Shown here one piece after another: positions 41,752-49,835 of a DNA stretch of 64,000 nt (position 1 is the stretch's first letter; every line of letters begins with the position of its first letter). A program made the position numbers and the translations under genes. The stretch comes from JACVRW01 sp963746825 (GTDB taxonomy: Bacteria > Actinomycetota > Thermoleophilia > Solirubrobacterales > Thermoleophilaceae): positions 124,001 through 188,000 of the forward strand of contig CAVVCU010000008.1 in assembly GCA_963746825.1 (NCBI GenBank), given 5' to 3'. Below the pieces are notes generated by a model. The model had not been told where the DNA came from. It did no database searches and saw only the letters and a list, made by a program, of their open reading frames with translations.

Positions 41752-42500
41752 ACGAGCCGTTCCTTTCGGTTCCAGGGACAGGCAACCCGCTCGACGAGCG
41801 CCACCAGGGCGAACAGGCCCACCGCCATGAGGGTGAGCAGCACGACGCCGGCGTACACGCGCGGGGTCTGGAGCTGGTTGTTGCCGAGCAGGACCAGCCG
41901 CCCGAGGCCCTCGTCGGCGCCGGCCCATTCGCCGAACACGGCACCGATCACCGAGACCGTGGCCGCCACCTTGAGGCCGCTGAACAGAGACGGCAGCGAT
42001 GCCGGCAGCTCGACCGATCGCAGCGTGCGCAGGCGTGAGGCTCCCATGCTGCGCATCAGCTTGAGCAGCTCGGGCGGGGTGGAGCGCAACCCGTCGAGCA
42101 GGTTGACCGTGATGGGGAAGAAGCAGATGAGCGCGACGATGGCCAGCTTGGGCCCGATGCCGTAGTCGAAGGCCAGCACGAAGATGGGCGCCAGCACCAC
42201 CACCGGAATGGCCTGGGAGCCGACGAGCAGGGGATAGGCGGCGTCGCGCAACGGGCTGACCAGGTGCATGGCCACCGCGAACATCACCCCGGCGGCCACC
42301 GAGATCGCCAACCCCAGGGCCACCTCGACCAGCGTCACGCCGGCGTTGTCGATCAGCAGCGACCAGTCGTCGCGCAGGGCGCCCCAGGTCTCGACCGGCG
42401 AGGCGAGCGTGAGGTCGTCGACGGACTCGAGCGAGGCCACGCCCTGCCAGGCCAGAACGAAGAGCCCGAGCAGCCCGAGAGCGAGCAGGACGCGGGTCAC
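41748..42500 (-). CDS. thiX: ABC transporter permease, thiamine-precursor uptake
   Basis: A 250-residue permease of the binding-protein-dependent transport family with about six helices. The coupling motif E-x3-G-A-S-x-L appears as RSMGASRLRTLRSVELPASLPS. The GTG start overlaps the ATPase stop by 4 bases, and its stop overlaps the substrate-binding gene. Taurine/nitrate-type permeases look alike; the TPP riboswitch upstream and THI5-like binding protein decide for thiamine-precursor uptake. Confidence 0.85.
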   Translation of the reverse strand: MTRVLLALGLLGLFVLAWQGVASLESVDDLTLASPVETWGALRDDWSLLIDNAGVTLVEVALGLAISVAAGVMFAVAMHLVSPLRDAAYPLLVGSQAIPVVVLAPIFVLAFDYGIGPKLAIVALICFFPITVNLLDGLRSTPPELLKLMRSMGASRLRTLRSVELPASLPSLFSGLKVAATVSVIGAVFGEWAGADEGLGRLVLLGNNQLQTPRVYAGVVLLTLMAVGLFALVALVERVACPWNRKERLV

Positions 42501-43258
42501 CGGCGCAGCGCCTCCATGGCGTCGGCCTTGAGTCGCGCGAGCAGCGGGTCGGCCAGCGATCGCGGCCGGGGCAGGTCGACCTCGAACTCGGCCACCGGGC
42601 GCCCGGGCCGGGGCGAGAGCACCACGATCCGGTCGGCCAGGAAGGCTGCCTCCTCCACGTCGTGTGTCACGAGCAGAACCGTGCGGGGCTCGACCGCCAG
42701 CGTGCCGGCCAGCCACTCCTGCAGGTCGGTGCGGGTGATGGCGTCGAGCGCGCCGAAGGGCTCGTCGAGCAGCAGCACCGGCCGGCCGGGCAGCAGAGTG
42801 CGCAGAAACGCGATGCGCTGGCGCATGCCGCCGGAGAGGGCGGCCGGCCGCGAGCGCTCGAACTCGCTGAGGCCGAAGCGCTCGAACAGCGGCTGGGCGC
42901 GGCGGCGCGCCTCCGAGCGGGGGACGCCCTGGCACTCGAGGGCCAGCGCGGCGTTGCCGAGCGCGTCGCGCCAGGGCAGCAGCAGATCGCGCTGGGGCAT
43001 GTAGGCGCAGGCGGCGCGGCGGTCCTCGGCGCTCGTTCGGCCGAGCACGCGTACGGTGCCCTCGTCCGGTTCCTGGAGGCCCGCCACCAGCTCGAGCAGC
43101 GTCGACTTGCCACAGCCCGAGGGGCCGACGACGGCGAGGACCTCGTCCGGGCGCAGGCGCAGGCCGATCCCGCTGAGGGCGGTCACGTCGCCGAAGCGCC
43201 GAGTGACGTTCTGAAAAGAAAGAGGCTCCGTCGCGGGAGCCTGGGCCTCTGTCTGCAT
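42497..43258 (-). CDS. thiZ: ABC transporter ATP-binding protein, thiamine-precursor uptake
   Basis: A 253-residue ABC ATPase: Walker A GPSGCGKS at 45-52, Q-loop YMPQRDLL, signature LSGGMRQR, Walker B LLLDEPFGALD, and HDVEEAAF switch region. It belongs to the taurine/nitrate/thiamine-precursor group. First gene of a four-gene operon. The ATG at 43258 follows a TPP riboswitch directly; GGAGGGAG, part of the aptamer, is also its ribosome binding site. Confidence 0.88.
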   Translation of the reverse strand: MQTEAQAPATEPLSFQNVTRRFGDVTALSGIGLRLRPDEVLAVVGPSGCGKSTLLELVAGLQEPDEGTVRVLGRTSAEDRRAACAYMPQRDLLLPWRDALGNAALALECQGVPRSEARRRAQPLFERFGLSEFERSRPAALSGGMRQRIAFLRTLLPGRPVLLLDEPFGALDAITRTDLQEWLAGTLAVEPRTVLLVTHDVEEAAFLADRIVVLSPRPGRPVAEFEVDLPRPRSLADPLLARLKADAMEALRR

Positions 43259-43261
43259 CCG

Positions 43262-43362
43262 CTCCCTCCGCGGGCATTACCCCACAGGTTCGAAGGGTCA
43301 GCGCCGGGCGATTGTCATCCGAGGCGCTATCTCAGCCCGCCTTGCCCGCGAGCCCCCCTGGT
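43262..43362 (-). promoter_or_regulatory. TPP (thi-box) riboswitch
   Basis: On the minus strand the sequence from 43362 downward reads ACCAGGGGGGCTCGCGGGCA, then the pyrimidine-sensing CTGAGA (43335-43330), TGACCCTTCGAACCTG and TAATGCCCGCGGAGGGA. This matches the THI-box consensus in the right order: P1/P2 start, CUGAGA, ACCC-UUC-GAACCUG, and U-AAU-x-CC-GCG-AGGGA. The 3' strand of the closing stem, GGAGGGAG, is the ribosome binding site of the ATPase gene 4-10 bases before its ATG, so TPP binding should block translation directly. Confidence 0.93.
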
Positions 43363-43391
43363 ATTTGTGCGACGCAGTCTATCTTGGACAC

Positions 43392-44783
43392 GTGGCCAAG
43401 CCGAATCTCTACGGCGGGATGCCCGAGCCGCACGGGCCGCCGGGCATGGCCCCGCGCCTGCTCGAGTTCGCCGACGAGCTGCGCAGCGAGGGCGTGGCCG
43501 TCGGCACCTCCGAGCTGCTCGACGCCTTCGGCGCGCTCGACGCCGTGAGCTGGACCTCGCGCGAGGACTTTCGCGAGGCCCTGGCCGCCACCCTGGCCAA
43601 GTCCCAGGAGGACCGGCGCGTGCTCGACGTGCTCTTCGAGCGCTTCTTCTTTCGCGCCGTGGAGCGCGAGGCCGTGCAGCGCGGCCTGCGCGAGGAGCGC
43701 TTTCGGGGTGGGGAGGGCCTGGATCTCGATGAGCTGCGCGAGCGCATCCGCGAGGCGATCCGGGCCGGCTCGGACGGCGAGATGCGCGACCTCGCCCGCC
43801 TTGCGATCTCCGCCTTCGGGCGTCAGGGCGAGGGCTCGGGGGTGATCGGCGTCGACGTTCAGCGCATCCGGCGCACCCTGGGGCTCAAGGGCGAGCGCCC
43901 GGGCGCCGAGCTGCCCGATCCCGAATCGGTGCCGCGCGACCGCCTGTCCGACTTCGAGGCGCACGTGCGGCGCGAGCTCGAGCGCCAGATGATCGAGCGC
44001 ACGCGCGCGCTGCCCCCGGCCAAGCCGCTGCGCGAGTTCGACCGCTCGCTGCCCTCCAACCCCGCGCAGGACCTGTCTCAGGTCCACCGCGTGGTGGCCC
44101 AGCTCAAGAAGCGGCTGGCGTCGCAGGGCCGAGAGCACCGCGGGCGTCGCCGCTCGTGGCAGGTGGACATGCGGCGGACCATGCGCGCGTCGCTGCAGAC
44201 GGGCGGGGTGCCGCTCGAGGTCAAGTACCGGCCCCGCCGGCCGCGGCGCCCCGAGCTCTACATCCTCTGCGACGTGTCCACCAGCGTCACCAGCGCGAGC
44301 GTCTTCTTCCTCTCGGTTCTCCACGCGCTGCACGACCAGTTCCGCAAGATGCGCTCCTTCGTGTTCGTCGAGCGGATCTCCGAGGTCACCGACGTGTTCG
44401 AGCGCGAGCGATCATTCGAGGTGGTGTCGCGGCGCATCGCCACCGACGCCGGGGTGGCCGACGTGTCGGGCTACACCGACTACGGCCGCGTGTGGCTGGA
44501 GTTTCTCGACCAGGTGATCGACGACCTCGATCCCCGTTCGACGGTGATCGTGATGGGCGACGCCCGCACCAACGGCCGCGAGCCCCACGTCCCCGCCTTC
44601 GCCCACGTGGCAGAGCGCGCCGGCCGCACCTTCTGGATCAACCCCGAGCCGCGGCTCTACTGGAACTACGGCGACTCGGTGATGTCGGTGTACGAGCCGC
44701 ACTGCGACGGGGTGTTCGAGTGCTGGACGACCAAGCAGCTGGAGGGGTTCGTGAACGCGGTGGCCGACGTCAGGGTCGGCTGA
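43392..44783 (+). CDS. VWA domain-containing protein, CoxE-like
   Basis: A 463-residue protein with a helical N-terminal half and a von Willebrand A domain in the C-terminal half. The MIDAS metal motif is CDVSTSV at about 293-299 (D-x-S-x-S form), with DYGRVW and VIVMGDARTNG strands following. CoxE-type proteins pair with MoxR AAA+ ATPases as chaperone-like assembly systems for metalloenzymes. A MoxR ATPase is encoded about 0.8 kb downstream on the opposite strand, so the pair could work together. GTG start at 43392 gives VAKPNLYGGMPEP; it is divergent from the riboswitch operon. Confidence 0.82.
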   Translation: MAKPNLYGGMPEPHGPPGMAPRLLEFADELRSEGVAVGTSELLDAFGALDAVSWTSREDFREALAATLAKSQEDRRVLDVLFERFFFRAVEREAVQRGLREERFRGGEGLDLDELRERIREAIRAGSDGEMRDLARLAISAFGRQGEGSGVIGVDVQRIRRTLGLKGERPGAELPDPESVPRDRLSDFEAHVRRELERQMIERTRALPPAKPLREFDRSLPSNPAQDLSQVHRVVAQLKKRLASQGREHRGRRRSWQVDMRRTMRASLQTGGVPLEVKYRPRRPRRPELYILCDVSTSVTSASVFFLSVLHALHDQFRKMRSFVFVERISEVTDVFERERSFEVVSRRIATDAGVADVSGYTDYGRVWLEFLDQVIDDLDPRSTVIVMGDARTNGREPHVPAFAHVAERAGRTFWINPEPRLYWNYGDSVMSVYEPHCDGVFECWTTKQLEGFVNAVADVRVG

Positions 44784-45549
44784 CCGCCCCGCCGCGCACG
44801 TAGTCCACGGCGAGCAGCGGGGTCGGCGCGGGCTCGGCACCGCCGCCTTGTCCGGGAAGTCGAACACCGCGACCATCATCTGGAGGGGGTAGTCCGGCGC
44901 CTGGTGAACGGTCTTCGTGGGCTCGCCGTCGACGAAGAAGTCGACGCGCCCCGGCTGCCAGTCCACGGCGTAGACGTGGAACTCGGCAACGTCGATGGCC
45001 ATGCGCGGCGCGTCGAACTCGTCGGTGATGGCCGGGTCGCGGAAGGGGTGCACGCCCGACCCGACCGCGGCGCTCGGCCCGCCGTCGCGCTCCAGCGCCT
45101 CGCCGAACACCTCGAACACGCAGATCTCGGCCGAGCGAGTGGGCTCCTCCTCCAGCCCGACCATCCACACCGACGCCATCGATCGCGCGCTGAGCTCCAT
45201 GCGCGCTCGCACCTCGATCCGGCCGAGGTGCGGCGTCCAGCCCCACTGGGTCGGCTGCGCCTCGCTGCACCTCGAGGCCCTCGCGAAACGGCTGCTGGCC
45301 GACCGTGCTGCCCACCTCCCCGGAGAACACCCCGCTCTGGATGCCGGACACGCGCAGCGGCGGCTCGTGGTCGCCCTCACACCACAGCCCCTGCTCGGGC
45401 GGGATGGTCAGCCGCAGCTCGGACTCGGCCAGGGTGTAGGTCGCGGCGCTGGCGCTGCGCGAGCTCCACTGGGGCAGGTAGTGGGGCACCCACACCTCGG
45501 TGTCGAGCTCGGCCCCGTGGAAATGGTCCGAGAACGCGGCGCCGCTCAC
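44770..45549 (-). CDS. GH16-like beta-jelly-roll protein, two apparent frameshifts
   Basis: A 259-residue protein related to GH16 glucanases. The N-terminal part (FHGAELDTEVWVPHYLPQW) and the C-terminus (LLAVDYVRGGAVSRP) share one frame, while the middle (GWTPHLGRIEVRARME ... PLQMMVAVFDFPDKA) is in another. One extra base near 45263-45269 and one missing base near 44842-44852 explain this, and the total remains a multiple of three. The catalytic signature E-I-D-x-x-E appears as EICVFE, with the middle Asp replaced by Cys. The start overlaps the MoxR stop by 4 bases (GTGA), an odd gene partner. Confidence 0.72.
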   Translation of the reverse strand: MSGAAFSDHFHGAELDTEVWVPHYLPQWSSRSASAATYTLAESELRLTIPPEQGLWCEGDHEPPLRVSGIQSGVFSGEVGSTVGQQPFREGLEVQRGAADPVGLDAAPRPDRGASAHGAQRAIDGVGVDGRAGGGAHSLGRDLRVRGVRRGAGARRRAERRGRVGRAPLPRPGHHRRVRRAAHGHRRCRVPRLRRGLAAGARRLLRRRRAHEDRSPGAGLPPPDDGRGVRLPGQGGGAEPAPTPLLAVDYVRGGAVSRP

Positions 45550-46442
45550 GCCGTGCGCTGAGCGCCGAGCACGGTGCTGTCGAGCTTGACCCCGACCCGC
45601 TCGGCCACCAGGTCGAGGTCGGTGCGGTGCTTGACGATGATCGACATCGTCTTCTGGAGCACCGATGCGTCGACGTCGTCGGCGCCAAGCAGCAGCAGGG
45701 CGCGCGCCCAGTCGATCGACTCGGCGATCGAGGGGGGCTTCTTGAGGTCGAGCGCGCGCACCATGTGGATCACCTCGACCAGCTTGCGCGCGACCTTCTC
45801 GTCGAGCTCCGGCGCGTGCAGGTGGACGATCTCGAGCTCGCGCTCCACGCTCGGGTAGTCGAGCCAGAGGTACAGGCAGCGGCGCTTGAGCGCCTCGGTC
45901 AGCTCGCGCGAGTTGTTGGAGGTCAGCACCACGAGCGGATGGGTGCGCGCCTCGACCACGCCGAGCTCGGGGATGGAGATCTGGAAGTCCGAGAGAACCT
46001 CGAGCAGCATGGCCTCGAACTCCTGGTCGGTCTTGTCGATCTCGTCGATCAGGAGCACCACCGGCTCCTCGGTGGAGATCGCCGTGAGCAGCGGGCGGGC
46101 GAGCAGGAAGTCCTCCCCGAAGATGTCGCCCTTGACCTCCTGCCAGCCGGTGTCGCGAGCCTCGGTCTGGATGCGCAGGAGCTGCTTGCGGTAGTTCCAC
46201 TCGTAGAGCGCCTTGGCCTCGTCGAGGCCCTCGTAGCACTGCAGGCGGATCAGCGAGCGCCCCGTGGCCCGGGCCAGCGCCTTCGCCAGCTCGGTCTTGC
46301 CCACGCCGGCCGGCCCCTCCACCAGCACCGGTTTCCCCAGCTGCCCCGCGAGGAAGGAAACGAGCGCCGCGGGCTCGTCGGCCAGGTAGCCCACCTCGCC
46401 CAGCCGGCTCTTGGCCTCCTCGATCGTCGCGAAACCGCTCAT
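45546..46442 (-). CDS. MoxR-family AAA+ ATPase
   Basis: A 298-residue MoxR ATPase: Walker A GPAGVGKT at 43-50, Walker B VVLLIDEIDK, sensor TSNNSREL, arginine finger ALKRRC. The start at 46442 follows family convention; the frame is open further upstream without homology. MoxR proteins remodel or mature target complexes together with VWA-domain partners, and a CoxE-like VWA gene is convergent. It overlaps the GH16-like gene by 4 bases. Confidence 0.9.
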   Translation of the reverse strand: MSGFATIEEAKSRLGEVGYLADEPAALVSFLAGQLGKPVLVEGPAGVGKTELAKALARATGRSLIRLQCYEGLDEAKALYEWNYRKQLLRIQTEARDTGWQEVKGDIFGEDFLLARPLLTAISTEEPVVLLIDEIDKTDQEFEAMLLEVLSDFQISIPELGVVEARTHPLVVLTSNNSRELTEALKRRCLYLWLDYPSVERELEIVHLHAPELDEKVARKLVEVIHMVRALDLKKPPSIAESIDWARALLLLGADDVDASVLQKTMSIIVKHRTDLDLVAERVGVKLDSTVLGAQRTA

Positions 46443-46494
46443 CCGAGCTCCACAGGATACTTTCGCCCTCTTGGACGGCTCGGTGCTCCTCGCG

Positions 46495-46704
46495 ATGTCG
46501 GACTTTCTCGATCCCGGCTCGGGCCCCGACCAGAGCGGCGACTTCCGCGTGTCGCCCTCCTTCTTCGTGTTGCTGCTCGGGGCGGGCTTCGTGGTCGGGG
46601 TGTTCGGGCACATCGTGAAGTCGAAGACGCTGGTGGCCGTGGGCATCGGGCTCGTGTTCGCGGCCACGGTGGCGCTACCGATAGTGGTGGCGCTGTCGAG
46701 CTGA
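46495..46704 (+). CDS. Small two-helix membrane protein, unknown function
   Basis: A 69-residue protein, MSDFLDPGSGPDQSGDFRVS, with two hydrophobic segments (FFVLLLGAGFVVGVFGHIV and TLVAVGIGLVFAATVALPIV). The arrangement and the VFGHIVKSKTLV motif fit short conserved membrane proteins of actinobacteria. It is divergent from moxR. ATG at 46495 is preferred to the longer in-frame start. Confidence 0.65.
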   Translation: MSDFLDPGSGPDQSGDFRVSPSFFVLLLGAGFVVGVFGHIVKSKTLVAVGIGLVFAATVALPIVVALSS

Positions 46705-46746
46705 CGGGCGCCGCGCTTCACGCCGCCACCGTGGCGACGAAGACCC

Positions 46747-47118
46747 TCATGCCGCACCGGCCGGCTGGCGGGCGCGCAGCATCCAGCCGAGCAGCAGGGT
46801 GGTGAGCAGGAGCGACGCGAGGTTGGCCGGGCCAAGCCAGGACGGATCCGCCTCGCCCACGTCGATCAGGTGGTTGAGCGAGTGCAGGGCGTACTGGATG
46901 AAGGCGAAGGCCAGCACGGGGACGCGCCATGACTCGCGGCGCAGGGCGACCAGCGTCACCGCCCCCAGGGCCAGGTACCAGCTCGCCACGTCACCCATGT
47001 AGTGATCGTTGCGCTGGCCGTAGGGCCCGATCGACTCGAAGAAGAAACCCGGCGTGAGCCAGAGCAGCAGACCGATCACGATCTGGCCGACGGCGAACAC
47101 CAGCATCAGCATTCTCAT
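46747..47118 (-). CDS. Small integral membrane protein, unknown function
   Basis: A 123-residue protein with four hydrophobic segments and a conserved GPYGQRNDHYMGDVASW loop followed by FAFIQYALHSLNHLIDV. It resembles small hypothetical proteins with a similar four-helix layout. Start chosen at the ATG at 47118 (MRMLMLVFAVG). Function unknown. It is convergent with the preceding small gene. Confidence 0.65.
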   Translation of the reverse strand: MRMLMLVFAVGQIVIGLLLWLTPGFFFESIGPYGQRNDHYMGDVASWYLALGAVTLVALRRESWRVPVLAFAFIQYALHSLNHLIDVGEADPSWLGPANLASLLLTTLLLGWMLRARQPAGAA

Positions 47119-47191
47119 GGCCCCCGTAATAGCACGGTGAGAACGCGCCAAAGCACTCGCCTAGGGCACGGTCCCGTCCGTAGCACCTCGT

Positions 47192-47572
47192 ATGTGGTCC
47201 TCCCGCCTGCTGTTGATGATCATGCTGGGCGTCGGGGTGGTGCTGATCGCTTTTCTGGCCGTCCTGAGCGGCAGTTGGTGGGGGGTGGTGGGTGCGGTGA
47301 CCGTCCTGCTTGCCGTGACCTCTCTGGTGGTGCGCAACGTCCTCAGCATGCTCGGGGACGTCGACGCCCCCTCGCCCACCGAGCGCGCGCGCCTGGAGGC
47401 GCAAGGGGTGCGTGACCCCGACCGAGAGCTCAACGAGCGGCAGACCGGCCGCGACGGCGGCCGCGTCCGGCGACTGTTCACCGAGGACTCGGGCGAGGCC
47501 GCCTCCACCGAGGAGCAGCAGAGCGCCTGGACCCCGGCCCCGAGCCGCCGGGTGGACGAGAAGACCTCCTAG
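47192..47572 (+). CDS. Small membrane protein with acidic cytoplasmic tail
   Basis: A 126-residue protein: two membrane helices (residues about 5-25 and 30-48), then a charged tail containing LEAQGVRDPDRELNERQTGRD and a Ser/Thr/Glu-rich end. No known family recognised. It overlaps the convergent O-methyltransferase stop by 4 bases. Confidence 0.55.
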   Translation: MWSSRLLLMIMLGVGVVLIAFLAVLSGSWWGVVGAVTVLLAVTSLVVRNVLSMLGDVDAPSPTERARLEAQGVRDPDRELNERQTGRDGGRVRRLFTEDSGEAASTEEQQSAWTPAPSRRVDEKTS

Positions 47573-48207
47573 AGCCGGGCGGCGAAGCCCACGCCGTCGC
47601 CGATCGGCAGCACCGATCCCAGCCACCGCTGCGAGCCCAGCAGCTCCGGGTTGAGCGCCTTGGCCGAGGCGATCGACTCGGCCGAACGCCGGCTCTCGGC
47701 TCCGTCGGGCAGTGCGACGTCGCCGCCGACCAGCAGGTTGTCGATCACGAGCAGGGCGCGCTCGGAGAGCAGCGGCTCGGCGAGCTCGATGTACTCGCGG
47801 TACTGACCCTTGGCGGCGTCGACGAACAGCAGGTCGAACGGCCCGGACAGGTTGGCGATGGTCTCGCGGGCGTCGCCCTCGATCAGCTCGATGCGCTCAC
47901 TCACGCCTCCCCGGTCCCAGAACTCGCGCGCCTGGCGGGCGCGATCGGGATCGATCTCCAGGGTGGTCACCCGTCCCGCGGAGAGCGGCTCGGCGAGGTG
48001 CAGCGTCGAGTAGCCGATGGCGGTGCCCACCTCGAGCACGTTGGGGTCGAATGCCCGGCTCAGCGTGGCCAGGAAGCGTCCGGTCTCCCAGTGGACGATC
48101 GGCACCGAGTCGCGCTGGGCCACCGCTTCCATCTCGGCCATCACGCCGGACCGGGAGGGGCGCAGGTCGTGGAGGTAGCCCTCCACCGCTTCGTCGAGGA
48201 TGCTCAT
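47569..48207 (-). CDS. O-methyltransferase, class I SAM-dependent (COMT/caffeoyl-CoA type)
   Basis: A 212-residue SAM-dependent O-methyltransferase: motif I VLEVGTAIGYST binds SAM, followed by TLEIDPDRA, the DLLFVDAAKGQY acidic metal-binding segment (Asp) and LLVIDNLLVGG. The family methylates catechol-like or small hydroxylated substrates using a divalent metal. Start ATG at 48207 gives a family-length protein. Substrate unknown; it may be co-transcribed with the upstream membrane protein gene, 10 bases away. Confidence 0.85.
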   Translation of the reverse strand: MSILDEAVEGYLHDLRPSRSGVMAEMEAVAQRDSVPIVHWETGRFLATLSRAFDPNVLEVGTAIGYSTLHLAEPLSAGRVTTLEIDPDRARQAREFWDRGGVSERIELIEGDARETIANLSGPFDLLFVDAAKGQYREYIELAEPLLSERALLVIDNLLVGGDVALPDGAESRRSAESIASAKALNPELLGSQRWLGSVLPIGDGVGFAARL

Positions 48208-48217
48208 CGGCGAGAGC

Positions 48218-48646
48218 TTAACCGCGGCGCTCGGAGCGGCTCTGGCGGACCGCGACCACCACCAGGGCGACGCAGGCCAGCGCGGGCGCGCCCACGAACA
48301 GCGCGCCGTTGGCGCCACCGTCCTCGGCCGCGAGCAGGAGCAGGCCCATGGCCGACAGCGCTGCGGCGGCCGCGGCCAGAGAGGCCAGGAGCGGGGCAAT
48401 TTCGCGGCGCCGCGCCGCGAGTACCCCGCCCACCACCGGTGCGGCGAGCGCGACGAACAGGAGGGCCGGCACGAGCACGGGCAAGGCCGGCGAGTCGCAC
48501 AGCGTGGCCCCGACCGATCCGGGCGAGGGCGGCTCACCGGCGTCCGAGCCCTCGCAGCCCAGGTCGATGATGTAGGCGTAGATCACGGCCAGCAGGAGCC
48601 CGCCGAGGCCAAGCACGACGCCCGCCAGGATCACCGCCACTCGCAT
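48218..48646 (-). CDS. Four-helix membrane protein, unknown function
   Basis: A 142-residue protein with four hydrophobic segments and an extracytoplasmic loop with two Cys (LGCEGSD and ATLCDSP) that could form a disulfide. No family recognised. Just upstream of the O-methyltransferase on the same strand and divergent from citrate synthase. Confidence 0.58.
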   Translation of the reverse strand: MRVAVILAGVVLGLGGLLLAVIYAYIIDLGCEGSDAGEPPSPGSVGATLCDSPALPVLVPALLFVALAAPVVGGVLAARRREIAPLLASLAAAAAALSAMGLLLLAAEDGGANGALFVGAPALACVALVVVAVRQSRSERRG

Positions 48647-48731
48647 CCGCGGACCAGCGTAGCCCCGGCCGGGGCGGAGCCCGGCGGTGGGTATTCTGCG
48701 TTTTCGCCCCCGGTTCGTTCAGGAGAGTCCT

Positions 48732-49835
48732 TTGGCCGATCTCATCGAGGTTCCGTCCGGTCTCGAGGGCGTGATCGCCTTCGACACGTCGATCGCGGAG
48801 CCCGACAAGGAGGGCGGCGCGCTGCGCTACCGCGGCGTCGACATCGAGGACCTGGTGGGAAGCGTCCCCTTCGAGAAGGTCTGGGGGCTGCTGGTGGACG
48901 GCAGCTACGAGCCCGGCATGCCCCCGGCCCATCCGCACCCCCTGTCCGTGCGCACGGGCGACGCCCGCACCGACCTCCAGGCGGCGGTGGCCATGCTCGC
49001 GCCCGAGTGGGGGCTGAAGCCGCTGATCGACATCACCGACGAGCAGGCGCGCGAGGACCTGGCCCGGGTGTCGGTGATGGCGCTGTCCTTCGTCGCCCAG
49101 TCCGCGCGTGGCGTGGGGCGCCCGCCCGTCTCCCAGCTGGAGATCGACAAGGCGCGCTCGATCCCCGAGCGCTTCCTGCTGCGCTGGCGCGGCGAGGCCG
49201 ACCCCGATCACGTGAAGGCGATCGACGCCTACTGGATCTCGGCCGCCGAGCACGGCATGAACGCCTCCACCTTCACCGCCCGCGTGGTGGCCTCGACGGG
49301 AGCCGATGTGGCCGCGGCGCTGTCCGCCGGGGTGGGGGCGCTGTCGGGGCCGCTGCACGGCGGGGCGCCCAGCCGGGTGCTGCACATGCTCGACGGGGTG
49401 GAGGCCACGGGCGACGCCGAGCGCTGGGTCAAGGACGCCCTCGACTCAGGTCAGCGGCTCATGGGCTTCGGCCACCGCGTCTACCGCGCGGAGGACCCAC
49501 GGGCCAGGGTGCTGCGCAATACCGCGCGTGAGATCTCGGCCCCGCGCCTCGAGGTGGCGGAGAAGCTCGAACAGGCGGCGCTCGCCGAGTTGAAGGCCCG
49601 CAAGCCCGACCGCGTGCTGGCCACCAACGTCGAGTTCTGGTCCGCCGTGGTGCTCGACTACGCGAACGTGACCCCCGACCTGTTCACGCCGATGTTCTCG
49701 TGCGCGCGCGTGGCGGGCTGGGCCGCGCACATCCTCGAGCAGAAGCGCGAGGGCCGGCTGATCCGCCCCAGCGCCAGGTACGTCGGGCCCAGCCCGCGGG
49801 AAGCCGCCTCTGTGAACGGGGCGTCGCCCGGCTGA
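48732..49835 (+). CDS. Citrate synthase
   Basis: A 367-residue citrate synthase condensing oxaloacetate and acetyl-CoA. The active-site His residues appear in AEHGMNAST and GFGHRVYRAEDPRA; the third acidic position is Glu in NVEFWSAVVLDYANV, as in CitA-like enzymes, where the classical enzyme has Asp. The ending EQKREGRLIRPSARYVGP is typical. The start is TTG at 48732, with AGGAGAG at 48721-48727; the in-frame upstream GTG at 48687 lacks homology. A 2-methylcitrate synthase activity cannot be excluded. It overlaps the MFS gene by one base. Confidence 0.92.
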   Translation: MADLIEVPSGLEGVIAFDTSIAEPDKEGGALRYRGVDIEDLVGSVPFEKVWGLLVDGSYEPGMPPAHPHPLSVRTGDARTDLQAAVAMLAPEWGLKPLIDITDEQAREDLARVSVMALSFVAQSARGVGRPPVSQLEIDKARSIPERFLLRWRGEADPDHVKAIDAYWISAAEHGMNASTFTARVVASTGADVAAALSAGVGALSGPLHGGAPSRVLHMLDGVEATGDAERWVKDALDSGQRLMGFGHRVYRAEDPRARVLRNTAREISAPRLEVAEKLEQAALAELKARKPDRVLATNVEFWSAVVLDYANVTPDLFTPMFSCARVAGWAAHILEQKREGRLIRPSARYVGPSPREAASVNGASPG

